From assembly GCA_910589595.1 (NCBI GenBank), contig CAJUTM010000009.1:1-64000 (forward strand): 64,000 bases of DNA. Reading direction: 5' to 3'. Origin of the DNA: an uncultured Eubacterium sp. GTDB lineage: Bacteria; Bacillota; Clostridia; Lachnospirales; Lachnospiraceae. Positions 7,285 to 16,721 of this stretch are shown here, one piece after another (positions within the stretch are counted from its first letter, which is position 1; every line of letters starts with the position of its first letter). The position numbers were made by a program, and so were the translations under genes. Under the pieces are notes generated by a model that was not told the origin of the DNA, made no database searches, and saw nothing but the letters and a program-made list of their open reading frames with translations.

Positions 7285-9222
7285 ATGATTTTAGCCTGTA
7301 ATCATATACACAAAGAATTTTCGGAAGAGGTTATATTAAAAGACGCCACTTTTCATATAAACGAGCAGGAACGAACGGCTCTTGTCGGCATTAACGGCGC
7401 CGGCAAGACGACGCTTCTTCGTATTATCATCGGAGAACTCGAAGCAGATAGCGGAGAGGTAATTCAGGCAAAAAACACAACGTTCGGCTATCTTCCCCAA
7501 CAACAGGGTTATCATTCCGATAAGACTATTTACGAAGAACTGCTGGCAGTTAAAGCCGACATTATCGGGATGGATGCCGAGATTCGCGCTGTCGAAAAAA
7601 AGATGGCGCAGGCAGACGGCGCGGAATTGGAACATCTGCTTGACCGTTATCACCGCCTGCAGACGACTTTTGAAAATAGCGGCGGATATACATATAAAAG
7701 TCAGGTACTCGGTGTCATTAACGGATTAGGTTTCGGTGGCGACGCCATGAATCAGTGTATCAACTGTCTGTCCGGCGGCCAGAAGACCCGCGTGGCGCTT
7801 GGTAAACTTCTGCTTACGGAACCTGACCTACTCATTATGGACGAGCCGACCAACCACTTAGATTTGGAATCCATCCGCTGGCTGGAAAACTACCTGACTT
7901 CCTATAAGGGAAGTATTCTTGTTGTCTCCCACGACCGCTACTTCCTTGACCGCATTGCCACTCAAATAGTCGAGATTGACCACGGCGCGATTACTTCCTT
8001 TAAAGGAAATTACAGCAGCTATTCAGAAAAAAAGGCCGCCCTCCGCGAGAATGAAATCCGCCAGTACTACAATCAGCAGCAGGAAATCAAACATCAGGAA
8101 GCAGTAATCGCCAAATTAAAATCATTTAATCGCGAAAAATCCATTAAACGCGCCGAGAGTCGGGAGAAAATGCTGGATAAAATAGAGCGAATCGAAAAAC
8201 CTGTAGAATATACAAAAACGATGTCATTTTCGCTGACGCCGTCGTGCGTCAGCGGAAATGACGTCCTGTCGGTAGAACACTTTGCAAAAAGTTTCGGGGA
8301 CAACAAACTCTTTTCCGATATTTCCTTTGACGTTAAACGCGGTGAGCGGATTGCTATTCTCGGACAAAACGGTACGGGGAAAACGACTCTCTTAAAAATG
8401 ATACAGGGAATGGAACCGGTCGACACGGGTGTAGCAATTACCGGAACAAATGTGGAAATCGGATATTACGATCAGGAGCACAGCGTACTACATAATGACA
8501 AAACGATTTTTGAAGAGATTCAGGATGATTATCCGGATTTGACGCATACTGCCATCCGCAACGTGCTGGCGGCATTTCTCTTTACCGGCGATGATGTATT
8601 TAAACCGGTTTCGCTTCTCAGCGGAGGGGAAAAGGGACGCGTATCTCTGGCAAAACTCATGCTGTCAAAAGCAAATTTTCTTTTGCTTGACGAGCCGACC
8701 AACCATCTGGACATTGTATCAAAGGAGATATTGGAAACCGCTCTCAACAACTATACGGGCACCGTTCTCTATGTTTCCCACGACCGCTATTTCATTAACA
8801 AAACGGCCACACGCGTTATGGATTTGACAAATCACAAATTGTTATCCTACGACGGGGATTATCAATACTATTTAGAGAAGAAAGAGACAATGGAACAAAT
8901 CCATTTGAGTTCTCCCTCTGGCATGGCAAGTCCAACGGCTGCCAATGCAAATAGCAGTTCGGAGGCCAAATTGGATTGGCAGGAGCAGAAAAAACAGGCG
9001 GCACAGCGGAAAAAACAAGAACGGCTGTATGAACAGACGGAAGACCGCATTGCTGTTCTTGAAGATGAAATCAGCGCCCTCGACGAAGAACTGGCGCGTC
9101 CGGAATATGCCTGTGACGCTGGAAAGCTGACGGAGCTCACAAAAGAACGCGAAAAAAAAGAAGCCGCCCTCACCGACGCCATGGAACAGTGGGAGCAGCT
9201 TGCCGAGGATCTGGAGTTATAG
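7285..9222 (+). CDS. ABC-F family ribosome-associated ATPase (YdiF/Uup-like)
   Basis: Soluble protein of 645 residues with two ABC ATPase domains and no membrane segments. Walker A is GINGAGKTT in the first domain and GQNGTGKTT in the second. The signatures are LSGGQKTRVALGKLL and LSGGEKGRVSLAKLM, each followed by DEPTNHLD. An interdomain linker (about 240-310) and a charged C-terminal coiled coil (about 565-645) are present. ABC-F proteins bind the ribosomal E site and assist translation. Some protect against ribosome-targeting drugs, but the overall layout here fits the housekeeping YdiF/Uup types. GGAGG at 7271 sets the start. The last six bases overlap the end of the convergent downstream gene. 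Confidence 0.9.
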   Translation: MILACNHIHKEFSEEVILKDATFHINEQERTALVGINGAGKTTLLRIIIGELEADSGEVIQAKNTTFGYLPQQQGYHSDKTIYEELLAVKADIIGMDAEIRAVEKKMAQADGAELEHLLDRYHRLQTTFENSGGYTYKSQVLGVINGLGFGGDAMNQCINCLSGGQKTRVALGKLLLTEPDLLIMDEPTNHLDLESIRWLENYLTSYKGSILVVSHDRYFLDRIATQIVEIDHGAITSFKGNYSSYSEKKAALRENEIRQYYNQQQEIKHQEAVIAKLKSFNREKSIKRAESREKMLDKIERIEKPVEYTKTMSFSLTPSCVSGNDVLSVEHFAKSFGDNKLFSDISFDVKRGERIAILGQNGTGKTTLLKMIQGMEPVDTGVAITGTNVEIGYYDQEHSVLHNDKTIFEEIQDDYPDLTHTAIRNVLAAFLFTGDDVFKPVSLLSGGEKGRVSLAKLMLSKANFLLLDEPTNHLDIVSKEILETALNNYTGTVLYVSHDRYFINKTATRVMDLTNHKLLSYDGDYQYYLEKKETMEQIHLSSPSGMASPTAANANSSSEAKLDWQEQKKQAAQRKKQERLYEQTEDRIAVLEDEISALDEELARPEYACDAGKLTELTKEREKKEAALTDAMEQWEQLAEDLEL

Positions 9223-10230
9223 GTTCACGTCAACCTCGACTCCTTTAAGGTCTTCCATTATCACTTCCAGATTTTCAATCATCTTTTCTAATTCCTGATC
9301 GGCCTTACTCTTCTTTCCGGTATAGACCTGCACAACTTCCTGCATATCTTTCTCATAGTCAGTAGAGACGTGACTGGTATCGGCAGCGTCATCGGAAGTA
9401 CTCTCTTTTATTTTCTCTATCTGCTTTTCCAGTTCTTCCTGTTTCTCCTTGCGTTCTTCAAGTTTTTCTTCCTCTTCTTCTTTCTTCTCCGCTTCTTCCT
9501 CAGCCTTTTCTACAATCTCGTTCAGTTTCTCATCTATATTTTCCATGCCTTCTTTGCGGGCTTCTCCAATAATCTCGTCATTGGCCTGTTTCATTATCCC
9601 CTCTACCTGCTTCTGTGCGTCAACCATAGGGTGTTCTTTCAGGCGCTCAATCTGAATAAATCGAAGTGAATCCGCAATGGCCGCCACCCCTTTCTCGGCA
9701 GCCTCTTTTCTGCTTGAATAGACCTTAACCGCCTCATCCTTTTCCAGCATGTCCATTTGAAACTGTGTCAAGCCCTGCTCATGAATGCGGTCTAACTGCT
9801 CCTGCTCCTCTTCTGTTATTTCAATCTTTGAGTTTGGCAGCGCAGCGTCGCGCTCCTTACGAAGCAATTCCAAATCTTTGTATTCCGCACTTTCTTCGGT
9901 AATCTCATTGTCTTCCATGAGCTTTGCCTGCTCCCCGTAAACCCGCTGCAGCTCTTCCGCATAATGCACGCGGTCATCCAATAACTTAGCGCTCTGTTCT
10001 TTCATTTCCTGCACCATATTATCCAAGTTTTTCTCTGCTCCGAACACGTCGCCAATTATTTTACCTGCCTTTTTCTGTGCCCGCTCACGGATTTGGGAAA
10101 CGGTGTCCGTCTTTTGATTCAAATTCCCTGCAAACAGGGTTCTACGCCCCATCTCTGACTGCTTACGCGCGGCAGCCTTAGGATTCATCATCAGCACACC
10201 ATTTTCATCTTTGATAACAGATATGTTCAT
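9217..10230 (-). CDS. Highly charged coiled-coil protein, function unknown
   Basis: From the ATG at 10230, behind AAGGAGG, the product is 337 residues. The first 45 residues form a distinct head (MNISVIKDENGVLMMNPKAA). Long helical stretches then alternate Glu, Lys and Gln, with a very acidic core near residues 235-275 (repeated EEE and KEE). No signal peptide, membrane segment, metal site or known domain is visible. It is convergent with the ABC-F gene, overlapping it by six bases, and is separated from the downstream amidohydrolase gene by about 105 bases. An ORF start at 10311 lacks a ribosome site. I do not recognise the family and give no function. Confidence 0.75.
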   Translation of the reverse strand: MNISVIKDENGVLMMNPKAAARKQSEMGRRTLFAGNLNQKTDTVSQIRERAQKKAGKIIGDVFGAEKNLDNMVQEMKEQSAKLLDDRVHYAEELQRVYGEQAKLMEDNEITEESAEYKDLELLRKERDAALPNSKIEITEEEQEQLDRIHEQGLTQFQMDMLEKDEAVKVYSSRKEAAEKGVAAIADSLRFIQIERLKEHPMVDAQKQVEGIMKQANDEIIGEARKEGMENIDEKLNEIVEKAEEEAEKKEEEEEKLEERKEKQEELEKQIEKIKESTSDDAADTSHVSTDYEKDMQEVVQVYTGKKSKADQELEKMIENLEVIMEDLKGVEVDVNL

Positions 10231-10335
10231 ATATTGACCTCCTTTTCTGCTTATCTTTGCAAATCCTTTTGCAAAAGTATATAACTTCATTATATATATC
10301 GGCAAAACCATGCAGAAAATTTAGTATCTTTGCTA

Positions 10336-11622
10336 TCATTTATCTTTCATATGTGCGATTATTTCATTGGCATGGCGATATATTTCATCCGCCTCCTCCG
10401 GCAGATAAAACAGGCCGTCACGATATAAAATCCTGCCGTTCACCATCGTCATTTTTACATTTGACTTGGCTCCGCTGTAGACAAGATTTTTCTTTATATC
10501 GTGTTCCGGCTGCATATTCGGCTGTTTCATATCAATCAGAATCAAATCGGCAATCTGCCCCGCCGACAGTGTCATACACCCGGACAGCCCCATCACTTCA
10601 GCTCCTCCCGACGTTGCCATCCTCAAAACTTCCGCGGCATCCATTACCGCGGCGTCTCTGTGTTTCACTTTCGCAAGCGCAGCGGTAAGATACATCTCCC
10701 GAAACATATCGAGCGCATTATTGCTCGCCGGCCCGTCCGTTCCAATCGCCAGTCTGACACCGGCCTTCTGTAACGCCGGCAAATCAGCGATACCGCTGGC
10801 AAGCTTGATATTCGAGCATGGGCATGTAACAATCGAGACGTCCTGTTCTGCCAAAAGCTGCCGTTCCTCCTCATCCAGCCATACGCCATGAAAACCGCCG
10901 CCGCCAAAATCAAAGAGTCCGATTTTGTGTAACAGCCTGACCGGAGTCATTCCATGCCGCTGCTCACACTCGCGCACTTCTTTCTCCGTCTCCGATAAAT
11001 GAAGAAAAACCGGTTCATGCATATCGTGAGCCAATTCCGCCAATTGTTCGATTGTCTCCCTCTTTGTCGTATACTCCGCATGCATTCCCAAACGGAAAGA
11101 GACCAAATCCCCCATGGTATTTATCGTATCGTACTGCTCCCGCAGCCACGGTACCGAGCCGGTAAAATCATTGATACTGCCGCAAAATACCGTGCGGTAT
11201 CCCCATTCCACGGAAGCTTTTGCGTGATTGCGATTATCCAGATACATATCAAAATTGGAAGTTATTCCACTGGTCAGATATTCCATTATCCCCAGTTTGG
11301 CAAATATGACAGCCGCCTCGTCCGTCAATTTTGCCTCCATCGGAAAAATCATTTCATAAAGCCACTTCTGCAGCGGCAAATCGTCGGCAAAAGAGCGGAG
11401 AAACGTCATCGGGGAATGCGTGTGGGCGTTTTTAAATCCCGGCATTAAAAGATTATTGCCGCAGTCGATTTCTTCTTCCCATACAATATCCCTTCTCTGT
11501 CCTGCACTCTGTTCAGGACCTGCATAGACAATCCGGTTCCCCTCTACATGAACTTCACCGGAGTAGATTTCTTCTCCATCTGCCATAGAGAGAACCCTTG
11601 CATTATAAAACCGTATTCCCAT
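10336..11622 (-). CDS. mtaD: Amidohydrolase, probable 5'-methylthioadenosine / S-adenosylhomocysteine deaminase
   Basis: Metal-dependent deaminase of the TRZ/ATZ (MtaD/SahH) branch of the amidohydrolase superfamily, 428 residues. The metal-binding HxH is in MPGFKNAHTHSPM, next to the MtaD-type sequence LRSFADDLPLQKWLYE. Later ligands are visible in HLSETEKEV, CPCSNIKLASG and IGTDGPASNN (the last holds the catalytic Asp). Substrate in this family ranges over methylthioadenosine, S-adenosylhomocysteine, guanine and related rings. The sequence alone supports the deaminase call better than the exact substrate. It lies downstream of purine nucleoside phosphorylase with a repeat between, so a purine-salvage role fits. 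Strong ribosome site AGGAGG before the ATG. Confidence 0.85.
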   Translation of the reverse strand: MGIRFYNARVLSMADGEEIYSGEVHVEGNRIVYAGPEQSAGQRRDIVWEEEIDCGNNLLMPGFKNAHTHSPMTFLRSFADDLPLQKWLYEMIFPMEAKLTDEAAVIFAKLGIMEYLTSGITSNFDMYLDNRNHAKASVEWGYRTVFCGSINDFTGSVPWLREQYDTINTMGDLVSFRLGMHAEYTTKRETIEQLAELAHDMHEPVFLHLSETEKEVRECEQRHGMTPVRLLHKIGLFDFGGGGFHGVWLDEEERQLLAEQDVSIVTCPCSNIKLASGIADLPALQKAGVRLAIGTDGPASNNALDMFREMYLTAALAKVKHRDAAVMDAAEVLRMATSGGAEVMGLSGCMTLSAGQIADLILIDMKQPNMQPEHDIKKNLVYSGAKSNVKMTMVNGRILYRDGLFYLPEEADEIYRHANEIIAHMKDK

Positions 11623-11656
11623 ACAAACCTCCTATCTTTTACTAGAAAATCCATTT

Positions 11657-11717
11657 TGCGGAGCAAGAATCAGCGAAGCTGATTCTTAGAGTGGCGCGTT
11701 TCTCAGTCGCCGCTTTT
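11657..11717. repeat. Double-hairpin interspersed repeat, copy A
   Basis: Contains AAGAATCAGC-GAA-GCTGATTCTT (11665-11687) then GGCG...CGCC (11693-11711). It shares TGCGGAGCAAGAATC and TTCTCAGTCGCCG with the copy at 55031. The stem differs as CAGC/GCTG here and CGC/GCG there, so the pairing is kept. It lies between the punA stop and mtaD. Confidence 0.8.
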
Positions 11718-11718
11718 C

Positions 11719-12534
11719 CTACATTTTACTGATAGCGTTCTTTACAATCTTCTGAAACAGGGGAGCCACCCTGTTAGCGATTGCCGCCACTTCCTCATGG
11801 CTCAACGGCTCTTTCACCGTGCCGCCCGCCATATTGGTAATACAGGAAATGCCACACACCCGCATTCCCATATGACGCGCCGTCAGCGCCTCGACTGCCG
11901 TACTCATTCCTACCGCGTCTGCTCCGCACAGGGAAAACATTCTCACTTCCGCAGGCGATTCATAACATGGCCCCGTTGTCTGTACATAAACGCCCTCTTT
12001 TATATCCATAACACCTCTCGCCGCCGTGCGGATAATCTCCCGCAATTCCAAGTCATAAATCGTATCCATCGACGGAAAACGGGGGCCCCACTCTTCTATA
12101 TTGGGCCCGATTAACGGCGATGGCACAAACGAACTGATGTGGTCGGTTATCATCATCAAATCCCCCGCTTTCAGCTTATCGCTTATGCCGCCGGCGGCAT
12201 TGGTGAGAAATAGAATTTCCGCTCCCAGCAGTCTCATCACGCGCGTCGGCAAAACGACATCCGTCATCGCATACCCTTCATAGTAATGCACCCTGCCCTG
12301 CATAATGACTACAGGCGTTCCGCCAATATAACCAAAGACAAACCGCCCCTCATGTCCGGCGACGGTAGACACGGGAAATCCCTCTATCTCGTTATATGAA
12401 ATAACAAGCTCCGTCTCAATCTCGTCCGCCAGTGCACCTAAACCGCTCCCCAAAATCAACGCAACACGGGGTACAAAATCCGTCTTCTGCCGGATTTGCG
12501 CCACACAATTTTCTACTTTTTCCCTGATTTTCAT
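11719..12534 (-). CDS. punA: Purine nucleoside phosphorylase, trimeric type
   Basis: Splits guanosine or inosine and their deoxy forms with phosphate, giving base and (deoxy)ribose-1-phosphate. From the ATG at 12534 it has 271 residues, normal for the trimeric PNP family. Signatures are LILGSGLGALAD (phosphate loop), VVIMQGRVHYYEGY, LTNAAGGI, GPCYESPAEVRM and GADAVGMSTAVEAL. The longer frame from a TTG at 12570 starts inside hemW without its own ribosome site. The AGGAGG lies within the last codons of hemW, so the two genes are coupled. The spacing to the ATG (13 bases) is slightly long. Confidence 0.93.
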   Translation of the reverse strand: MKIREKVENCVAQIRQKTDFVPRVALILGSGLGALADEIETELVISYNEIEGFPVSTVAGHEGRFVFGYIGGTPVVIMQGRVHYYEGYAMTDVVLPTRVMRLLGAEILFLTNAAGGISDKLKAGDLMMITDHISSFVPSPLIGPNIEEWGPRFPSMDTIYDLELREIIRTAARGVMDIKEGVYVQTTGPCYESPAEVRMFSLCGADAVGMSTAVEALTARHMGMRVCGISCITNMAGGTVKEPLSHEEVAAIANRVAPLFQKIVKNAISKM

Positions 12535-12553
12535 GTTAATCTGACTGCCTCCT

Positions 12554-13708
12554 TTATATAAATTTTGCAAAAATAACGTTACTTACATCGATTCCCTTTG
12601 GCGTTAGCGCTATCCAATCTTTATCCTCCGCTAACAAATCCATTCCCTTTAGTTCAGCAATTATGTTGCCGTAAACATCTTTCATCTTCCTGTGAAAATA
12701 TGCTTCAAATTCACGTTTACTGACTCCTTTTGTACAGCGCAATCCCAAAAACATGAACTCTGCCATCTCTTCTTCCATAGTCAGCGTTTCTTTTTCAGCG
12801 ATTGGCATTTTGCCCGCTTTCACCTGTCTCCCGTAGTCTTCCAGTTCCCTTGTATTACCCAAACGCACCGGAACACCGTCAAAATATAAAAAAGAAGCGG
12901 CTCCCAGTCCCAAACCAAGATACGCCTCCCGCCGCCAGTACTTAACGTTATGGTGGCACATATATCCATCCCCCGCATAATTGGAAATCTCATAGCGCTC
13001 ATAACCGGCGCCCGCAAGTTTTTCTCCCGTCAATTGATACATATGACGGTCGGTCTCCTCACTGACCGGCGGATTCTCCGCATATCTTTCATAATAAGGA
13101 GTTCCCTCTTCTATGATTAAACTATAAGCGGAAATGTGCTCTGGCTGTAAGTCAAGTACACGCCGCAGCGTCGTGTCGTAACTTTCCAGCGTCTGCTCCG
13201 GAATAGCTGCCATAACATCAATGTTAATGTTGTTAAATTGAAGTTCACGGGCCATTGCAAATGTTTCGCTAAATTGTTCCCATGTGTGAATCCGCCCCAG
13301 TTGCTCAAGTTCCCTATTATTGGCAGATTGCAGACCGATACTCAGGCGGTTTACACCATACTGACGGTAACAGCGGAGCTTCTCTTTCGTGACCGTTCCT
13401 GAATTACACTCCAACGTAAACTCCACATCCTCTGTCAGAGAAAAATTATCATAAATGCCTTTCAGGACAGGCGCCATATTTTCAACTGAAAGAAGAGACG
13501 GCGTTCCACCGCCGATGAAAACCGTATCTACTTCTCTCCCCTGTATGTGTCGTTCCCTGCCCCATAAAACCATTTCCTGCACAAGAGTCCGGCAATATTC
13601 CACCATCGTTTTCTCTGTAGCCGCATACGACAAAAAGTCGCAATAGAGACATTTGCGGGCACAAAACGGGATGTGCACATATAAGCCAAGTCTGTCATTC
13701 CTCATCAT
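12554..13708 (-). CDS. hemW: Radical SAM heme chaperone HemW
   Basis: HemN-like radical SAM protein of 384 residues. The iron-sulfur motif CxxxCxxC is at CARKCLYCDF close to the N-terminus, followed by FIGGGTPS and SIGLQSAN. The short N-terminus and small C-terminal HemN domain fit HemW, which binds heme, rather than true coproporphyrinogen dehydrogenase. The start overlaps the end of lepA by 14 bases and has no strong ribosome site of its own, so translation is probably coupled to lepA. lepA-hemW is a common gene pair in Firmicutes. Confidence 0.93.
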   Translation of the reverse strand: MMRNDRLGLYVHIPFCARKCLYCDFLSYAATEKTMVEYCRTLVQEMVLWGRERHIQGREVDTVFIGGGTPSLLSVENMAPVLKGIYDNFSLTEDVEFTLECNSGTVTKEKLRCYRQYGVNRLSIGLQSANNRELEQLGRIHTWEQFSETFAMARELQFNNINIDVMAAIPEQTLESYDTTLRRVLDLQPEHISAYSLIIEEGTPYYERYAENPPVSEETDRHMYQLTGEKLAGAGYERYEISNYAGDGYMCHHNVKYWRREAYLGLGLGAASFLYFDGVPVRLGNTRELEDYGRQVKAGKMPIAEKETLTMEEEMAEFMFLGLRCTKGVSKREFEAYFHRKMKDVYGNIIAELKGMDLLAEDKDWIALTPKGIDVSNVIFAKFI

Positions 13709-15512
13709 CTAATTTTAATACGCTCATAAACGCTTTCTGCGGTATCTCGACATTACCAATCTGGCGCATGCGCTTCTTTCCTTCCTTTTGTTTTTCCAAT
13801 AATTTACGTTTACGGGAAATATCGCCCCCATAGCATTTTGCCAATACATCTTTGCGGACGGCTTTCACGGTTTCACGCGCGATAACTTTATTGCCAATCG
13901 CCGCCTGTATCGGTATCTCAAACAGATGTCTCGGTATCTCATTTTTCAGTTTCTGGCACATCTTACGCCCGCGCTCATAGGCGGAACTCTCGTGAACGAT
14001 AAAGGAAAGAGCGTCCACTTCTTCTTTATTAATCAGTATATTTAATTTTACAAGCTGCGCCGTCTCATATCCTTTCATTTCATAGTCAAACGACGCATAA
14101 CCGCGTGAACGGGATTTGAGCGAATCGAAAAAGTCATAAATAATCTCATTGAGCGGCAGCGTATATTTCAGGAGAGCACGCGTCTCTTCCATATATTCCA
14201 TGCCCTGATAGACGCCGCGCCGCTCCTGACAAAGTGTCATAATAGCCCCGACAAACTCTGTCGTCACCATGATTTCCGCATCCACGACCGGCTCTTCCAT
14301 ATGCTCAATCTCCGATGGTTCCGGCAAGTTGGACGGATTTGTCACCTCCACCATTTCGCCATTCGTCTTATACACATGATAGACAACTCCCGGCGCTGTC
14401 GTGACGAGGTCAAGATTGTACTCTCTCTCCAAACGCTCCTGAATAACTTCCAGATGAAGCAGTCCGAGAAAACCGCAGCGGAAGCCGAACCCCAGGGCAA
14501 TCGAAGTCTCTGCCTCAAATTGAAGAGAGGCGTCGTTTAATTGTAATTTTTCCAGAGCGTCCCGCAAATCCTGATATTTGGCGCCATCCGCAGGATACAA
14601 TCCGCAATAGACCATCGGCATTACTTTCTTATATCCGGCCAGCGGCTCCGCACAAAGGTTATCGGCGTCCGTCACCGTGTCGCCGACACGGGTTCCCTCA
14701 ACATTTTTGAGGCTCGCCGTAATATAACCTACCATTCCGGCAGTTAATTCGTCGCAAGGCATAAACTGACCCGCTCCAAAGGTTCCCACTTCAACAACTT
14801 CTTCTTCCAAGCCGGTAGCCATCATATGAATGCGGGTTCCTTTCCGGACTGTTCCCTCAAACAGACGGCAAAAAATAATTACTCCTTTATACGAATCATA
14901 AACCGAATCAAACACTAACGCCTTGAGCGGCGCGCTTTCATCCCCTTTTGGCGCCGGTATCTTCGTCACAATCTGCTCCAGTACTTCCTCGATATTCGTT
15001 CCCATTTTCGCAGAAATAAGCGGTGCGTCCTGTGCCTCAATGCCAATAATGTCCTCAATTTCATTTTTTACACGCTCCGGCTCGGCGCTCGGCAAATCAA
15101 TTTTATTTATGACCGGCATAATCTCCAAATCGTGGTCAATCGCCAGATAACAATTGGCCAGCGTCTGCGCCTCAATCCCCTGCGCGGCGTCAACGATGAG
15201 AATAGCGCCCTCGCAGGCGGCAAGACTGCGTGACACTTCATAATTAAAATCGACATGCCCCGGCGTATCAATCAGATTAAACAAATATTCTTCTCCGTTT
15301 TTCGCCCGATAAGCAAGCCGTACTGCCTGTGATTTAATTGTGATTCCGCGCTCGCGCTCCAGTTCCATATTGTCTAAAACCTGCGACTGCATTTCTCTCG
15401 TAGTCAACAGGCCGGTCTTCTCTATAATACGGTCAGCCAAAGTCGATTTACCGTGGTCGATATGAGCGATAATACAAAAATTTCTTATATATTCTTTCTT
15501 TATCAATGACAT
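13695..15512 (-). CDS. lepA: Elongation factor 4 (LepA), ribosomal back-translocase GTPase
   Basis: Translational GTPase of 605 residues when started at the ATG at 15512 (MSLIKKEYIRNF), the normal LepA length. GTPase motifs are AHIDHGKST (G1), DTPGH (G3) and NKIDLP (G4). EF-G-like domains III and V follow, then the LepA-specific C-terminal domain including GGDISRKRKLLEKQKEGKK. A frame from 15578 adds 22 residues with no family match and is rejected. AAGGAAA lies upstream of the chosen start. First gene of a lepA-hemW-punA run. Confidence 0.97.
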   Translation of the reverse strand: MSLIKKEYIRNFCIIAHIDHGKSTLADRIIEKTGLLTTREMQSQVLDNMELERERGITIKSQAVRLAYRAKNGEEYLFNLIDTPGHVDFNYEVSRSLAACEGAILIVDAAQGIEAQTLANCYLAIDHDLEIMPVINKIDLPSAEPERVKNEIEDIIGIEAQDAPLISAKMGTNIEEVLEQIVTKIPAPKGDESAPLKALVFDSVYDSYKGVIIFCRLFEGTVRKGTRIHMMATGLEEEVVEVGTFGAGQFMPCDELTAGMVGYITASLKNVEGTRVGDTVTDADNLCAEPLAGYKKVMPMVYCGLYPADGAKYQDLRDALEKLQLNDASLQFEAETSIALGFGFRCGFLGLLHLEVIQERLEREYNLDLVTTAPGVVYHVYKTNGEMVEVTNPSNLPEPSEIEHMEEPVVDAEIMVTTEFVGAIMTLCQERRGVYQGMEYMEETRALLKYTLPLNEIIYDFFDSLKSRSRGYASFDYEMKGYETAQLVKLNILINKEEVDALSFIVHESSAYERGRKMCQKLKNEIPRHLFEIPIQAAIGNKVIARETVKAVRKDVLAKCYGGDISRKRKLLEKQKEGKKRMRQIGNVEIPQKAFMSVLKLDDEE

Positions 15513-15619
15513 AATTGCAATAGTTTCCTTTCCCTGACATAAACTTTCCATATCGTTATCTATCTTAGCATAAAACATTCCTTTATGCTACAAAAAATTC
15601 TATCTTACCTTTCTTTGAC

Positions 15620-15648
15620 TTGTCTTTTCCACATTTATGGTGTAGAAT
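15620..15648 (+). promoter_or_regulatory. Promoter of the Ig-like exported protein gene
   Basis: TTGTCT (15620-15625), a 17-base spacer and TAGAAT (15643-15648), with a short leader before the ribosome site AGGAGG and the ATG at 15680. Confidence 0.7.
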
Positions 15649-15679
15649 ACAAGTAATTACGAGTAGGAGGAATATAATT

Positions 15680-16462
15680 ATGAAGAAAATATTTTCTGTT
15701 TTGCTTGTGTTGGGATTGCTGATTAGTCTGTCAAATTCCGCTAATCCGTCGCAGGCAGCTACTTTAAAGTTGAATAAAACGAAGTACCAGATGTATGCCG
15801 GTAAAACCTACAAGTTAAAGGTAAAGGGTACATCAAAAAAAGCAAAGTGGTCTTCGAACAAAAAATCAGTGGCAACCGTTACTTCTAAAGGAAAAGTGAC
15901 GGCCATTAAGGCAGGGAAAGCAAAAATAACTGCCAAGATTGGCAAAAAGAAACTGCGCTGCACGATTACCGTGAAAAAGCGTCCGTTGGGAAAGGGAACA
16001 AAAGCGAGTCCAAAGTCAGCCTACGCTTCCAATAGCTTTACTTTCTATGAGGAGGGTAAAAAAGTAGGATTGATTACGATGAAACTGGAACGCTTTGAGA
16101 CAGGTGCGACGGCCGCTGCCCTCGCAGCAAATAACTCCGCCAACCCAAAACCGACTTCCAATCAGGAATATTTATACTTCAAGTTTAAGATTAATTACAG
16201 TTCAGGTTCACAGACTATTCGGGCTAAAGATGTCTTTAACTATCACCACAACATATTTGGCCTCAACTCAACGAGACAACTGATAAATCTGGACTGGGGT
16301 TTCTTCTTTGAAAACGTAGATGATTTGGGACAGACAATGCTCTCACCGGGAAATACCGTCGTTTGTTCCAAGGCTATATTAGTCACCAAAGGCTGTAGTC
16401 CAATCACCTATCGCATTCAGACAGGGGAACACAGTTATACCTGGTTTACTACCGAGAGATAA
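15680..16462 (+). CDS. Exported protein with one Big_2 Ig-like domain
   Basis: 260 residues. The signal peptide is MKKIFSVLLVLGLLISLS with cleavage near AAT at about residue 27. Residues 30-105 form a Big_2 (bacterial Ig-like group 2) domain, with KWSSNKKSVATVTSKGKVTA and KAGKAKITAK as the clear markers. The C-terminal half (about 130-260) is a beta-rich module that recalls DUF4352-type extracellular domains, but I am not certain. No wall-anchor motif is visible. It is a single-gene unit with its own promoter and terminator, so it is probably regulated alone. The true start is the ATG at 15680 behind AGGAGG. Confidence 0.85.
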   Translation: MKKIFSVLLVLGLLISLSNSANPSQAATLKLNKTKYQMYAGKTYKLKVKGTSKKAKWSSNKKSVATVTSKGKVTAIKAGKAKITAKIGKKKLRCTITVKKRPLGKGTKASPKSAYASNSFTFYEEGKKVGLITMKLERFETGATAAALAANNSANPKPTSNQEYLYFKFKINYSSGSQTIRAKDVFNYHHNIFGLNSTRQLINLDWGFFFENVDDLGQTMLSPGNTVVCSKAILVTKGCSPITYRIQTGEHSYTWFTTER

Positions 16463-16496
16463 CGGTTTTGCAGAAATGAATATTGTTTATATAAAG

Positions 16497-16528
16497 AAAG
16501 AGTGGCTTGTTTTAAGTCACTCTTTTTT
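16497..16528 (+). terminator. Intrinsic terminator of the Big_2 gene
   Basis: Stem AAAGAGTGGCTT / AAGTCACTCTTT (one G-U pair), loop GTTTT, then six T residues, 35 bases after the stop codon. Confidence 0.9.
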
Positions 16529-16721
16529 ATCTTATACGAAAGACCGCACCGCTTTTTTAGTCTGACGCTGTGGTCAAAAATTGTGGTATTTTACAAAGTT
16601 TTTGACTTACAAGTCAGAAACTATTGTTTTTCTGCAGATTTTTGATATTGATATGGACTGCCGCAACATGCTGCTCGGCTATCGTGGTGTTCCTACACGT
16701 TTCCATCAAAATTCCACAGAA

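Noticed and set aside
16560..16721. Minus-strand fragment reading ETCRNTTIAEQHVAAVHINI as a piece of a RhuM-like protein
   Set aside because: Too short and with early stops; resemblance is weak.
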